Shown one piece after another: positions 14,999 to 23,728 of a DNA stretch of 64,000 nt. The DNA is taken from the NCBI RefSeq assembly GCF_001879105.1, contig NZ_MLCF01000022.1:1-64000 (forward strand). Reading direction: 5' to 3'. Source of the DNA: Mangrovactinospora gilvigrisea. GTDB taxonomy: Bacteria; Actinomycetota; Actinomycetes; Streptomycetales; Streptomycetaceae. The notes below the pieces were generated by a model. The model did no database searches, was not told the origin of the DNA, and was given only the letters and a program-made list of their open reading frames with translations. How positions within the stretch are numbered: position 1 is the first letter of the stretch; each line of letters begins with the position of its first letter. The translations under genes were made by a program, and so were the position numbers.

Positions 14999-17809
14999 TC
15001 AGACAGTGGCGGTGTAGGCGATGACCCCGCGATGCAGCGCATCGCTCGCCTTGCGGGCCGTCGCCCGGACGGTGCCGCCCTCCGGGGCGGCGTCGCCGAT
15101 CTGACCGAGGACGTCGATCAGCTGGCGCGTCCAGCGGACGAAGTCGCCGGCCGGCATGTCGGCGTCGCGCAGCACCTTCTCCAGCGAGTGGCCGCTCGCC
15201 CAGCGGAACGCCGGCCAGGCGAAGCCGAGGTCCGGCTCGCGCTGGAAGTCGAGGTGGTTGTCCTTCTCCAACTCGTCCAGCCGGCCCCACATCCGGACCA
15301 TCTCGCCCAGCACCCGCCGCGGCGCGCCGTCCGGCAGCCGCGGCGGCAGGGTGTCGTCGGCCTGCCGGGACTCGAAGACCAGCGCCGACGCGCACGCGGC
15401 GAGCTCGGCCGGGGTGAGGCCCTCCCACAGCTCGTCGCGCAGGCACTCGGCCGCCAGCAGGTCCAACTCGCCGTAGAGGCGGGCCAGTCGGCGGCCCTCC
15501 GGCGTCACCCGGTCGCCGTCCAGGTAGCCCAGCACGTCCAGCACCGTGCAGACCCGGTCGAAGGTGCGGGCGATGGTGTGGGTGCGGCTGCGCATCGTGG
15601 AGACCAGCTTGTCGGTGTCCCGCTTCAGCCGGTAGTAGCGCTCGCCCCAGCGGGCGTGGTCCTCGCGCTCCGAGCAGCCGTGGCAGGGGTGCGAGCGGAT
15701 CTCCCGGCGCAGCCGCTGGATCTCCTCGTCCTCCCCGGCCCCGGAGTGGCCGCCGCGGCGGCGGTGCCGGTCCGGCTCCAGGTGGCCGGCCTTGGTGCGC
15801 AGCGCGGACGCCAGGTCCCGACGCGACTGCGGGGAGCGGGCGTTGAACGACTTGGGGATGCGCAGCTTCTCCAGCGCCTTCACCGGGACCGGGAAGTCCA
15901 CCGTCGCCAGCCGCTTCACCTGCCGCTCGGCGGTGAGCACCAGCGGCCGCGGGCCTTCCGCGTACTCCAGCCCGCGCGGCCCGCCCGGCGCCCCGTGATT
16001 GCCGCGCGGCCGGCCCGCGCCGGCCGGCAGCCCGGGGTCGAGGACGACGGCGAGCCCGGCGTACTTGCCCGTCGGGACGAAGACCACGTCGCCCTGGCGC
16101 AGCTTCTCCAGCGAGGTGACGGCCGCCAGGCGGGCCTGCGCCGCGCCCTGCTTGGCGAGCGAGGACTCCCGGTCCTTCAGCTCGCGCCGCAGCCCGGCGT
16201 ACTCCTCGAAGTCGCCCAGGTGGCAGGTCATCGCCTCCCGGTAGCCGTCCAGGCCCTCCTGATTGCGCTTCACCCGGCGGGTCAGCCCGACCACCGAGCG
16301 GTCCGCCTGGAACTGCGCGAAGGAGGTCTCCAGCAGCTCCCGCGACTTGCGCCGGCCGAACTGGTCGACCAGGTTGACGGCCATGTTGTAGGAGGGCGAG
16401 AAGGAGGAGCGCAGCGGGTAGGTGCGGGTGCCGGCGAGGCCGGCCAGCGCCTTGGGGTCGAGGTTGGGCTGCCAGAGCACCACCGCGTGGCCCTCGACAT
16501 CGATGCCGCGCCGCCCGGCGCGCCCGGTCAGCTGGGTGTACTCGCCGGGGGTGACGTCGGCGTGGGTCTCGCCGTTCCACTTCACCAGCTTCTCCATCAC
16601 CACCGACCGGGCGGGCATGTTGATGCCCAGCGCCAGCGTCTCGGTGGCGAAGACGGCCTTCACCAGGCCCTGCACGAACAGCTCCTCCACCACCTCCTTG
16701 AAGGTGGGGAGCATGCCGGCGTGGTGCGCGGCGAAGCCCCGCTCCAGGGCGTCCGCCCACTCGAAGTAGCCCAGGACGTGGAGGTCCTCGTCGGGGATGG
16801 CGGCGGTGCGCTCCTCGACCAGCGCGCGCACCCGGGCCCGCTCGCTGTCGTCGTTGAGCCGCAGGCCGGAGTAGACGCACTGCTCCACCGCGGCCTGGCA
16901 GCCGGCCCGGCTGAAGATGAAGGTGATGGCGGGCAGCAGCGCCGCCTGGTCGAGCCGGTCGATCACCTCGACCCGGGACGGGGTGTAGGTGCGGCGCTGC
17001 CCGCTCGGGCCGCCGCGGCCCCGGCGCCGCCGGTCGTAGCCGCCGCGCCGGCCGCCGCCCTGCTGGAACTCGGCGCGGGCCAGCCGCACCAGCTCCTGGT
17101 TCACCTCGAGGTGCCGCTCGTCGGTGTAGAGGTCGTAGAGGCGGGGCCCGGCGAGCACGTGCTGCCACAGCGGGATGGGGCGGTGCTCCGAGACGATGAC
17201 GGCGGTGTCGCCGCGCACCGTGTCCAGCCAGTCGCCGAACTCCTCGGCGTTGGAGACGGTCGCCGAGAGCGAGACCAGGGTGACCGACTCGGGGAGGTGG
17301 ATGATGACCTCCTCCCACACCGCGCCGCGGAAGCGGTCGGAGAGGTAGTGCACCTCGTCCATGACCACATGGCCCAGGCCCTCCAGCGTGGGCGAGCCCG
17401 CGTAGAGCATGTTGCGGAGCACCTCGGTGGTCATCACCACCACCGGCGCCTCGCCGTTGATGCTGTTGTCCCCGGTGAGCAGGCCGACCTTGTCGGCGCC
17501 GTAGCGCTTCACCAGGTCCGCGTACTTCTGGTTGGAGAGCGCCTTGATCGGCGTGGTGTAGAAGCACTTGCGGCCCTCGTTCAGGGCCAGGTGGACCGCG
17601 AACTCGCCGACGATGGTCTTGCCCGACCCGGTGGGCGCGGCGACGAGCACGCCGCGGCCGTCCTCGAGCGCCTTGCAGGCCTCGACCTGGAACGGATCGA
17701 ACGGGAAGTCGTACAGCTCCCGGAAGCCGTAGAGCGCGGTGGCCTGTTCCTTACGGAGCCGCCGCGCCTGCGCATAGCGCTCGGCGGGACTGGTGGCATC
17801 AGCAGACAT
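14999..17809 (-). CDS. Ski2/Mtr4-like DEVH-box RNA helicase
   Basis: The 936-residue protein has Walker A APTGSGKT (residues 58-65), motif II DEVH (151-154), motif III SAT and motif VI QLTGRAGRRGID, the diagnostic set of superfamily 2 Ski2-like helicases. The C-terminal third carries the arch/ratchet-type helical domain. Mycobacterial HelY is the closest named relative I know. It probably unwinds structured RNA for degradation. Residues 245-275 contain an Arg/Gly-rich insert that may bind RNA. It starts at ATG 17809 and lies about 105 bp downstream of tatC on the same strand. Confidence 0.9.
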   Translation of the reverse strand: MSADATSPAERYAQARRLRKEQATALYGFRELYDFPFDPFQVEACKALEDGRGVLVAAPTGSGKTIVGEFAVHLALNEGRKCFYTTPIKALSNQKYADLVKRYGADKVGLLTGDNSINGEAPVVVMTTEVLRNMLYAGSPTLEGLGHVVMDEVHYLSDRFRGAVWEEVIIHLPESVTLVSLSATVSNAEEFGDWLDTVRGDTAVIVSEHRPIPLWQHVLAGPRLYDLYTDERHLEVNQELVRLARAEFQQGGGRRGGYDRRRRGRGGPSGQRRTYTPSRVEVIDRLDQAALLPAITFIFSRAGCQAAVEQCVYSGLRLNDDSERARVRALVEERTAAIPDEDLHVLGYFEWADALERGFAAHHAGMLPTFKEVVEELFVQGLVKAVFATETLALGINMPARSVVMEKLVKWNGETHADVTPGEYTQLTGRAGRRGIDVEGHAVVLWQPNLDPKALAGLAGTRTYPLRSSFSPSYNMAVNLVDQFGRRKSRELLETSFAQFQADRSVVGLTRRVKRNQEGLDGYREAMTCHLGDFEEYAGLRRELKDRESSLAKQGAAQARLAAVTSLEKLRQGDVVFVPTGKYAGLAVVLDPGLPAGAGRPRGNHGAPGGPRGLEYAEGPRPLVLTAERQVKRLATVDFPVPVKALEKLRIPKSFNARSPQSRRDLASALRTKAGHLEPDRHRRRGGHSGAGEDEEIQRLRREIRSHPCHGCSEREDHARWGERYYRLKRDTDKLVSTMRSRTHTIARTFDRVCTVLDVLGYLDGDRVTPEGRRLARLYGELDLLAAECLRDELWEGLTPAELAACASALVFESRQADDTLPPRLPDGAPRRVLGEMVRMWGRLDELEKDNHLDFQREPDLGFAWPAFRWASGHSLEKVLRDADMPAGDFVRWTRQLIDVLGQIGDAAPEGGTVRATARKASDALHRGVIAYTATV

Positions 17810-17828
17810 GTCGTTCCCGAGCGTACCG

Positions 17829-17851
17829 CCCGCGGAGTCGATCTCCGCGGG
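17829..17851 (+). terminator. Hairpin with T run on the plus strand between tatC and the helicase gene
   Basis: A 9-bp stem (17829-17837 with 17843-17851) and loop TCGAT are followed by GTTTTCTCC on the plus strand. Both neighbouring genes are on the minus strand, so it is oriented to stop antisense transcription rather than the tat transcript. Confidence 0.45.
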
Positions 17852-17914
17852 GTTTTCTCCTCCGCGCCCCCCGGCTCACCGCCGCGGAGGGCGCGGGCGC
17901 GGGAGGCGGCTGCG

Positions 17915-18922
17915 TCAGGTGATGTCGTCGTTGTCGTCGTAGTCGGAGCGGCGCGGCGCCGGCAGCTCCTCCGGGCCCTCCAGCTCCGAGGCGCGGACCT
18001 CCTCGACGGCGGTGACGGATCCGGTGCCGCCGCCCTCGATGGCCGTCAGGTCGTCGCCGTCGTCCATGTAGCTGCTGATGTCGGCGGCCTCGTCGTCGTC
18101 CAGCTCGCTGTCCGGGTTGTTGCGCTCCTTGCGCTTGTCGTTGGCGAGCGCGACGAAGGTGGCGGCGAAGTAGAGGACGCAGAGCGGGGCGGCGAGCGCG
18201 GTCATGGTGAACGGGTCGCCGGTGGGGGTGGCGACGGCCGCGAAGACGAAGATCAGCACGACGGCGCCGCGCCACCAGCGCAGCAGGCGCTTGCCCTTGA
18301 GGATGCCGATGAAGTTCAGCAGCACCAGCAGCACGGGGATCTCGAACGCGATGCCGAAGACCAGCGAGAGCCGGATGATGAAGTCGAGGTAGTCCGGCGC
18401 CAGGATCTGGGTGGAGAAGTAGCTGCTGTTGAAGCTGAGCAGGATGTGCAGCGCCTTGGGCAGCAGCCAGTAGGCGAGGCCGACGCCGGCGAGGAAGAGC
18501 GGGACGCCGGCGGCGACGAAGCCGAGTCCGTACTTCTTCTCCTTGGAGTACAGGCCGGGCGCGATGAAGCCCCACACCTGGTAGCTCCACACCGGGCAGG
18601 CCAGGATGACTCCGACCATCAGCGAGATCTTGAACTTGAAGGCGAGGCCGCCCATGATCCCGCTCATCACCAGCGAGCCGTTGCCGCACTCGCTCCGGCT
18701 GGACGCGCCGATGCCGTGCACGCTGTGGATGTCGCAGAGCGGATCGGCGAGCTGGTGGATGATCCAGTCGGAGAAGACCCAGCCCACGACCGCCGTGATG
18801 ATCACCGCGATGACCGACTTGATCAGCCGGTTGCGCAGCTCGCGCAGGTGATCGGCGAGGGGCATGCGCCCCTCCGGATCCTTCGGCGGCTTCTTGCTCT
18901 GCCGCGCCTGAGTGTCGCTCAC
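17915..18922 (-). CDS. tatC: Sec-independent translocase component TatC
   Basis: The 335-residue protein has the TatC start MPLADHLRELRNRL (residues 20-33), which binds twin-arginine signals. Six transmembrane helices follow, together with the periplasmic FSDWIIHQLADPLC and AFEIPVLLVLLNF regions. A C-terminal tail of about 80 residues is strongly acidic and is longer than in E. coli TatC. It acts with TatA, encoded about 70 bp upstream on the same strand, to export folded proteins. Confidence 0.95.
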   Translation of the reverse strand: MSDTQARQSKKPPKDPEGRMPLADHLRELRNRLIKSVIAVIITAVVGWVFSDWIIHQLADPLCDIHSVHGIGASSRSECGNGSLVMSGIMGGLAFKFKISLMVGVILACPVWSYQVWGFIAPGLYSKEKKYGLGFVAAGVPLFLAGVGLAYWLLPKALHILLSFNSSYFSTQILAPDYLDFIIRLSLVFGIAFEIPVLLVLLNFIGILKGKRLLRWWRGAVVLIFVFAAVATPTGDPFTMTALAAPLCVLYFAATFVALANDKRKERNNPDSELDDDEAADISSYMDDGDDLTAIEGGGTGSVTAVEEVRASELEGPEELPAPRRSDYDDNDDIT

Positions 18923-18992
18923 CGTCGGGTCAGGCCTCTTGTGTGTCGGGATCGGGCAGGGTTAAGGCGATGGCCGGGCGGACGGCGGGCCG

Positions 18993-19265
18993 TCAGCTCT
19001 CGACCTTGTCCTTCTCACCGACGGGGCGGGCCTCGGAGACGTCGCCGGGGGCGGCCTGGATCGTCTTGGGCGACTCGGTGGTGGCCGTCTGCTCCGCCTT
19101 GCCGTCCTCGTCGGACTTGCCGTCCTTCTTCATGGCGGCGGTCTCGGACTTGAGGATGCGGGCGGACTTGCCCAGCGAGCGGGCCATGTCCGGAAGCTTC
19201 TTGGCCCCGAAGAGCAGCACAATGATCAGGGCAATGATCAAGATCTCGTAGCCGCGGAGCGCCAT
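18993..19265 (-). CDS. tatA: Sec-independent translocase component TatA
   Basis: The 90-residue protein has one N-terminal transmembrane helix (EILIIALIIVLLFGAKKLPDMARSLGKS), the amphipathic helix that follows it, and a charged flexible tail. The FGAKKLP hinge is characteristic of TatA/E. ATG 19265 is chosen because the family starts at MALRGYE; the longer open frame upstream is not conserved-looking. It pairs with tatC downstream. Confidence 0.95.
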   Translation of the reverse strand: MALRGYEILIIALIIVLLFGAKKLPDMARSLGKSARILKSETAAMKKDGKSDEDGKAEQTATTESPKTIQAAPGDVSEARPVGEKDKVES

Positions 19266-19416
19266 GGTGCTACCTACCTCTTCGTCGCGTTCAGGCCGGG
19301 GGCGGGGCGGACCGGTCTTGCGGGCCATGCTACGCCGATCACCGAGCGTACTTGGCGGATGGGCGCGGGACGAGACCCCGGGGGCAACAACCGCTTTCGA
19401 AAAGGCGGACGAATGA

Positions 19417-19632
19417 TTACAGGTCGGACAACTCCCGCTCCGTGCGGCCCACCGGGCCCGCGAGGTCGCGGGCGTCCGAGGCGACCCGCGCGGACGCCGC
19501 CCCGACCGCGTCGAAGGCCGCGCCCGCGGCCTCGTCCGCACTCCGCAGCGCCAGCCGCGCGCGGCGCAGCAGCACGCCGAGGACGGCGCACCCCAGCAGC
19601 AGTGAGACCGCGCACACCGTCAGGACGACCAT
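19417..19632 (-). CDS. Small single-span membrane protein
   Basis: The 71-residue protein starts at ATG 19632. It has one N-terminal helix (VVLTVCAVSLLLGCAVLGVLL) and an Ala/Arg-rich amphipathic tail. It has no recognisable domain. It lies between the zinc-ribbon gene and tatA, all on the minus strand, and may belong to the same transcript. The compact fit between neighbours supports a real gene. Confidence 0.65.
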   Translation of the reverse strand: MVVLTVCAVSLLLGCAVLGVLLRRARLALRSADEAAGAAFDAVGAASARVASDARDLAGPVGRTERELSDL

Positions 19633-19641
19633 GGAGGCAGC

Positions 19642-19851
19642 CTAGCGGGGCGCGAGCCCGATCTCGGCGACGCCGTTGCCGGTGAGCAGTTCGACGATCC
19701 GCTCGCCGGCCGGCTTGCGCACGGGCTCGCCGCAGTCCGGGCAGGTGAAGGCGTAGAAGGTGCGGGAGCGGGTGCGGGCGAGCCGCACCTCCCCCGATTC
19801 CAGATGGGCCCGGCCGCCGCAGTGCGGGCAACCGACGCGGAACACCGTCAC
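19642..19851 (-). CDS. Small double-zinc-ribbon protein
   Basis: The 69-residue protein starts at GTG 19851 with AGGAGG 8 nt upstream. Two CPxC knuckles (CPHC near residue 8 and CPDC near residue 37) should bind one zinc ion, as in FmdB-like or rubredoxin-like ribbons. It follows pafC by 74 bp. Function is unknown. Confidence 0.75.
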   Translation of the reverse strand: MTVFRVGCPHCGGRAHLESGEVRLARTRSRTFYAFTCPDCGEPVRKPAGERIVELLTGNGVAEIGLAPR

Positions 19852-19925
19852 CGATGTCCTCCTCGCTGGCTCGAGAACCGGACGCCCCCGCCCGCCCCTT
19901 CCGGGGAATGCTGCCCCATTGCCTA

Positions 19926-20894
19926 TCAGCTCTCCCCGTACGCCGCCAGCGCGCGTTCGGCCACCTCCCGCACCTCGTCCGCCAGTTCGGGCGGCGAGAC
20001 GACGCGGCCGTCCGCGCCGAGGCGCAGCGCCAGCTTGCGCAGATTCGCCGGCTCGGCCGCCCGCAGGGTGATCCGCAGGCCGCCGTCGGGCAGCTCCTCG
20101 GCCGCGTCGTGGGCGAAGTACTCCGTCACCCAGCGGCCGCCGGGGCCCACCTCCAGGACGACCACCGGGTCGTCCTCGGCGGGCTGCACCAGGCCGGCCG
20201 CGTAGTCCGGCAGATCGCGCAGCCGCACCGGCGGCGGATCGGCCGGGGTCTCCAGCACCTTGATCTCCACCACCCGGTCGAGGCGGAACAGCCGCCGCTC
20301 CTCGGCCCGGCGGCAGAAGCCCTCCAGATAGGTGTGGCCGACCGTCACCAGGCGGATCGGGTCGACCTCGCGCTCGGTGATCTCGTCGCGGCCGTAGGAG
20401 TAGTAGCGCAGCCACAGCCGGCGGCGCTCCGAGAGCGCCCGGTCGGCCTCGGCGAAGGCGCTGCCCTCGGCCTCGAAGGTGACGTTGAGCCGGGAGCTGC
20501 CGGAGGCGGCGTCGCCGGCCGCGGTCTCCAGCTTGGCGACCGCGCGGGCCAGCGCCTCCCGGTCGCCGCGGCGCAGGCCGGGCAGGTCGGCGACGGCGCG
20601 GGCGGCCACCAGCAGGGCGGTGGCCTCGTCGGCGGCGATCCGCAGCGGGCGGGCGACGGTGTCCGCGGCGTCGGCGTTGTGCCACCAGATGCGCTCGCCG
20701 TCGGTGTCGATGTCCAGCAGGTCGCCGCCGCGGAAGCTGGTGCCGCACATCGGCAGCACCGCGAGGTCGCCCATCAGCTCGGCCTCGGTGATGTTGAAGG
20801 CGCGGGCAACCTCGGCGACCCGGGCGCCCGGCCGCTCGCGCAGGTAGGTCACCAGGGACAGCAGCCGGCGGGTCTGGTCGATGGCGTTGCTCAT
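19926..20894 (-). CDS. pafC: WYL-domain regulator PafC
   Basis: The 322-residue protein has an N-terminal helix-turn-helix (RRLLSLVTYLRERPGARVAEVARAF), a WYL domain around residues 150-230 (RRRLWLRYYSYGRDEITEREVDPIRLV) and a C-terminal WCX extension. Its ATG overlaps the pafB stop as ATGA. In mycobacteria PafB and PafC work together as the activator of the RecA-independent DNA damage response. The overlap here fits a fixed one-to-one complex. Confidence 0.92.
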   Translation of the reverse strand: MSNAIDQTRRLLSLVTYLRERPGARVAEVARAFNITEAELMGDLAVLPMCGTSFRGGDLLDIDTDGERIWWHNADAADTVARPLRIAADEATALLVAARAVADLPGLRRGDREALARAVAKLETAAGDAASGSSRLNVTFEAEGSAFAEADRALSERRRLWLRYYSYGRDEITEREVDPIRLVTVGHTYLEGFCRRAEERRLFRLDRVVEIKVLETPADPPPVRLRDLPDYAAGLVQPAEDDPVVVLEVGPGGRWVTEYFAHDAAEELPDGGLRITLRAAEPANLRKLALRLGADGRVVSPPELADEVREVAERALAAYGES

Positions 20895-21913
20895 GCGGTT
20901 TCCGCTCCCTTGACGCCGGCGGCGGCGCGCAGATGGGCCAGGACCTCGGCCCGCAGCTCCTCGGGGCCGAGGACGAGGACGTCCGCCCCGAACTCGGCGA
21001 GGTCCGCGGCGAGGCCGTGCCCGTAGGGGAGTTCGACCTCGTCCCACTCCCCCTCGGCGCTCTTCTCGGCGAGCGCCTTGGTGCGCAGCGGCCAGCCGAC
21101 GCCGCGGCGCAGCCGCACCCGGGCGGTGGCGGTGGCGCCCTCGCCGGCGAACCGCGCCACGTGCTCGCGGACGTCGACGTGCGCGGGCACCTCGGCGGTG
21201 AAGCCGCCGGAGCGGGTGCGGACCTGGCCGACGATCCGGCTCAGCTTGAAGACCCGCGCGTCCTCCCGGTCGCGGTCGAAGCCGGCCAGGTACCAGTGGC
21301 CGTGCCAGCACTCCAGCGCCCACGGCTCCACGGTGCGGGTGCCCGGCTCGGGCGCGCCGGAGCGGCGGTAGGCGAAGGTGACGGGGCGCCGCTCGCGGGC
21401 GGCGAGCATCAGCTTGTCGAAGGACGGCTCGTGGGCGGGGATGCGGGGCTCCAGCACGGTGGCCCGCCCCTCCTCCTCGCGGGCCGGACTCCCCTCCGCG
21501 GCGCCGCCGTTGTTGCCGAACGCCCCCGCGGCGCGCAGCTTCTGCAGCGCCCCGCTGGCCGCTCCGGCGAGCCGGGCCTGCTGCCAGACGCGGGCGGCCA
21601 GCGCCAGCGCCGCGGCCTCCTCGGCCGCCAGGGCGAGCTCGGGGAGGCGGTTGGAGGCGCGCTTGGCGAGGTAGCCGGTCTCGCCGTCGAGGGGGCTCTC
21701 GCCCGTCTCGATGACCAGGCCCAGCTCCCGCAGGTCCTCCTTGTCGCGCTCGAACATGCGGTTGAAGGCCGCCTCGTCGGCGCCTCCCGGCCCGCCGTCC
21801 AGCGACGCGTACGCCTCGATGGACGCGCGCAGCTCGCGCTTGCTCAGCGGCCGCCGCGCGTTCATCAGACACAGCGCCAGGTTCATCAGGCGCTCTGCCT
21901 TGGGGATCGCCAT
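20891..21913 (-). CDS. pafB: WYL-domain regulator PafB
   Basis: The 340-residue protein starts MAIPKAERLMNLALCLMNARRPLSKRELR, the usual PafB winged-helix start. A WYL domain follows (RRPVTFAYRRSGAPEPGTRTVEPWALECWHGHWYLAGFD) and then the WCX domain. It is encoded upstream of pafC with a 4-bp overlap. A hairpin terminator at 22000-22032 isolates it from the FKBP gene, so its promoter should lie between 21914 and 22000. Confidence 0.92.
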   Translation of the reverse strand: MAIPKAERLMNLALCLMNARRPLSKRELRASIEAYASLDGGPGGADEAAFNRMFERDKEDLRELGLVIETGESPLDGETGYLAKRASNRLPELALAAEEAAALALAARVWQQARLAGAASGALQKLRAAGAFGNNGGAAEGSPAREEEGRATVLEPRIPAHEPSFDKLMLAARERRPVTFAYRRSGAPEPGTRTVEPWALECWHGHWYLAGFDRDREDARVFKLSRIVGQVRTRSGGFTAEVPAHVDVREHVARFAGEGATATARVRLRRGVGWPLRTKALAEKSAEGEWDEVELPYGHGLAADLAEFGADVLVLGPEELRAEVLAHLRAAAGVKGAETA

Positions 21914-21999
21914 CTCCCGCCCTTCCCACCCTCGCCGTCGAACTCCTGATGAACCTACACGGTGGAGCGGGGCGGCGCGGCCAACGTCGCAGGAACGCA

Positions 22000-22032
22000 G
22001 CGGGCCCCGCGCCGCAACGGCGCGGGGCCCGC
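22000..22032 (-). terminator. Hairpin terminator after the FKBP gene
   Basis: A perfect 15-bp stem (22000-22014 with 22018-22032) has loop CAA. It lies 16 bp after the FKBP stop and upstream of pafB on the minus strand. Confidence 0.75.
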
Positions 22033-22048
22033 AGGCGGTCGTCCCGGA

Positions 22049-22420
22049 TCAGACCGCGATCAGGTCCACCACGAAGATCAGCGTCTCGCCGGGCTTGATC
22101 CGCCCGCCCGCGCCCTGGTCGCCGTAGGCGAGGTGCGGCGGGATGATCAGCTGCCGGCGGCCGCCGACCTTCATGCCCTGCACGCCCCGGTCCCAGCCGG
22201 CGATGACCTGGCCGGCGCCGAGCTGGAACTGCAGCGGCTTGCCGCGGTTCCAGCTGGCGTCGAACTCCTCGCCGGTGGAGAAGGAGACTCCCACGTAGTG
22301 GACCGAGACGGCCGCACCGGCGCGGGCCTCCGCGCCGTCGCCCTCCCAGAGGTCCTTCACCTCGAGCTCGGCCGGCGGCTCGCCGCCCGGGAAGTCCACC
22401 ATCGGCTTCTCGATGTCCAT
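22049..22420 (-). CDS. FKBP-type peptidyl-prolyl isomerase, cytoplasmic
   Basis: The 123-residue protein is a single FKBP domain: VSVHYVGVSFSTGEEFDASW, then QVIAGWDRGVQGMKVGGRR and a final GETLIFVVDLIAV. Typical active-site aromatics are retained. ATG 22420 (MDIEKPMVDFPGGEPP) is chosen over ATG 22429 because GAGG lies just before it and the family start matches. It speeds proline isomerisation during folding. It follows the FKBP lipoprotein gene by 91 bp. Confidence 0.92.
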   Translation of the reverse strand: MDIEKPMVDFPGGEPPAELEVKDLWEGDGAEARAGAAVSVHYVGVSFSTGEEFDASWNRGKPLQFQLGAGQVIAGWDRGVQGMKVGGRRQLIIPPHLAYGDQGAGGRIKPGETLIFVVDLIAV

Positions 22421-22511
22421 CTGCCTCATTCCTCGTCAAATAGCTGTGTCGACAGGCGGATGATTCTGTCAGACCCGCCGGACCGGTCGGCGACCGCCTT
22501 CCGGCGGAGCG

Positions 22512-23558
22512 TCAGAACGCGGCGACGATGTCCACCACGAAGACGAGGTCGTGGCCGGCCGCGGCGTTCTGCGCGCTGGTCTTGGCCCCGTAGGCGTCCT
22601 TCTTCGGGATCTCGACGAGCACGCGCGAGCCGACCTTCTGGCCCACCAGGGCGTTGTCCCAGCCCTTGATGACCGCGCCGGTGCCGATCTGGAAGGCCGT
22701 GGCCCCGCCGTGCTTCCACGAGGAGTCGAAGACCTTGTTGGTGTCCCAGGTGGTGCCGGTGTACTGCGTCACCAGGGCCTGGCCCTTCTGGACCGCGGCG
22801 CCCTTGCCCTGGATGAGCACCTGCGTCTTGAGGCCGCTCAGCGACTTCGGCGTCTTCGGGATGGTGAAGGAGGCGATCTTCTTCGGGTCGGCCTTCATGC
22901 CCGTCGTCGGGTCCTGCACCAGCTTCGCGGCCTGGGACGGCACCTTGGCGGTGGCCATGCCCGCCGACGGGGCGGCCTGGGTGCCCTTCACCTCGTCCGT
23001 CGCCGGGGTCTTGTCGGAGGCGTAGACGTCGAAGACGTAGTCGATGACGTCCGTGGCCTTCAGGCCCACCTGCTGGTACTGCTGCGGGAACAGGTCCTTG
23101 GCGGTGTCCTGCACCAGCACCCGGCTGCCGGCCTTCTGCCCGGCCAGCGCCTTCACCGCGGCGTCGGAGTAGAACGGGCCGCTGGCCTGCGAGGCGCCGA
23201 TCTGGGTGACCGCCTGCAGCTTGGGGTTCTTGGGGCTGTAGGTGGAGATCAGCGCCTTGCCGTCGCCGTACTTCAGCGCCATGCCGGAGACCCGGATGTT
23301 GTCGCCGTCGGCCAGCGTCGCGCCGGAGCCCTGCTTGACGGTCTTGACCACCTGGTTGGTGGCCGCCTTCTTCTTGGCGTCGGAGGTGACCTTCGGCGCC
23401 TGCCCGAACGCCCCGGAGACGGCTGCGACCGCGCCGTTGGGCTTCGAGGCGTCGGACGAGGACTTGGACGAGCCCGAGCCGCACGCGGCGACACCGACGA
23501 GCAGGGCGGGAACCGCGAGCGCGACGGCGCCGCGGCGGACGTTCTTGGTGAGAGTCAT
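22512..23558 (-). CDS. FKBP-type peptidyl-prolyl isomerase lipoprotein with two FKBP-like domains
   Basis: The 348-residue protein has a lipoprotein signal peptide with lipobox V-G-V-A-A-C near residue 26. The mature part has two FKBP-like regions. The first (about 85-185) is degenerate. The second (about 240-348) keeps VTQYTGTTWDTNKVFDSSWKHG and GWDNALVGQKVGSR. It should assist folding of proteins outside the membrane. It lies between pafA and the cytoplasmic FKBP gene. Confidence 0.9.
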   Translation of the reverse strand: MTLTKNVRRGAVALAVPALLVGVAACGSGSSKSSSDASKPNGAVAAVSGAFGQAPKVTSDAKKKAATNQVVKTVKQGSGATLADGDNIRVSGMALKYGDGKALISTYSPKNPKLQAVTQIGASQASGPFYSDAAVKALAGQKAGSRVLVQDTAKDLFPQQYQQVGLKATDVIDYVFDVYASDKTPATDEVKGTQAAPSAGMATAKVPSQAAKLVQDPTTGMKADPKKIASFTIPKTPKSLSGLKTQVLIQGKGAAVQKGQALVTQYTGTTWDTNKVFDSSWKHGGATAFQIGTGAVIKGWDNALVGQKVGSRVLVEIPKKDAYGAKTSAQNAAAGHDLVFVVDIVAAF

Positions 23559-23700
23559 AGGTCCAACTGGGAGTCCGGAGATGGAGGGGCGACCGCCACT
23601 CTACGTGCTCGTAGCCTCGGAGCGGCGAGGATGCCGCAACGCGCGAGGCGGGCCGTCAATGCGGCCCGCCCCGTGTCACCGGTTCCGGTGAAACTCCGAG

Positions 23701-23728
23701 GTGAGGCGTCCGCGGTGGGACACCTCAC
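23701..23728 (-). terminator. Hairpin overlapping the pafA stop codon
   Basis: A stem of ten pairs with one mismatch joins 23701-23711 and 23718-23728. It includes the pafA TGA at 23727-23725. It is likely to reduce read-through into the FKBP lipoprotein gene. Confidence 0.5.
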
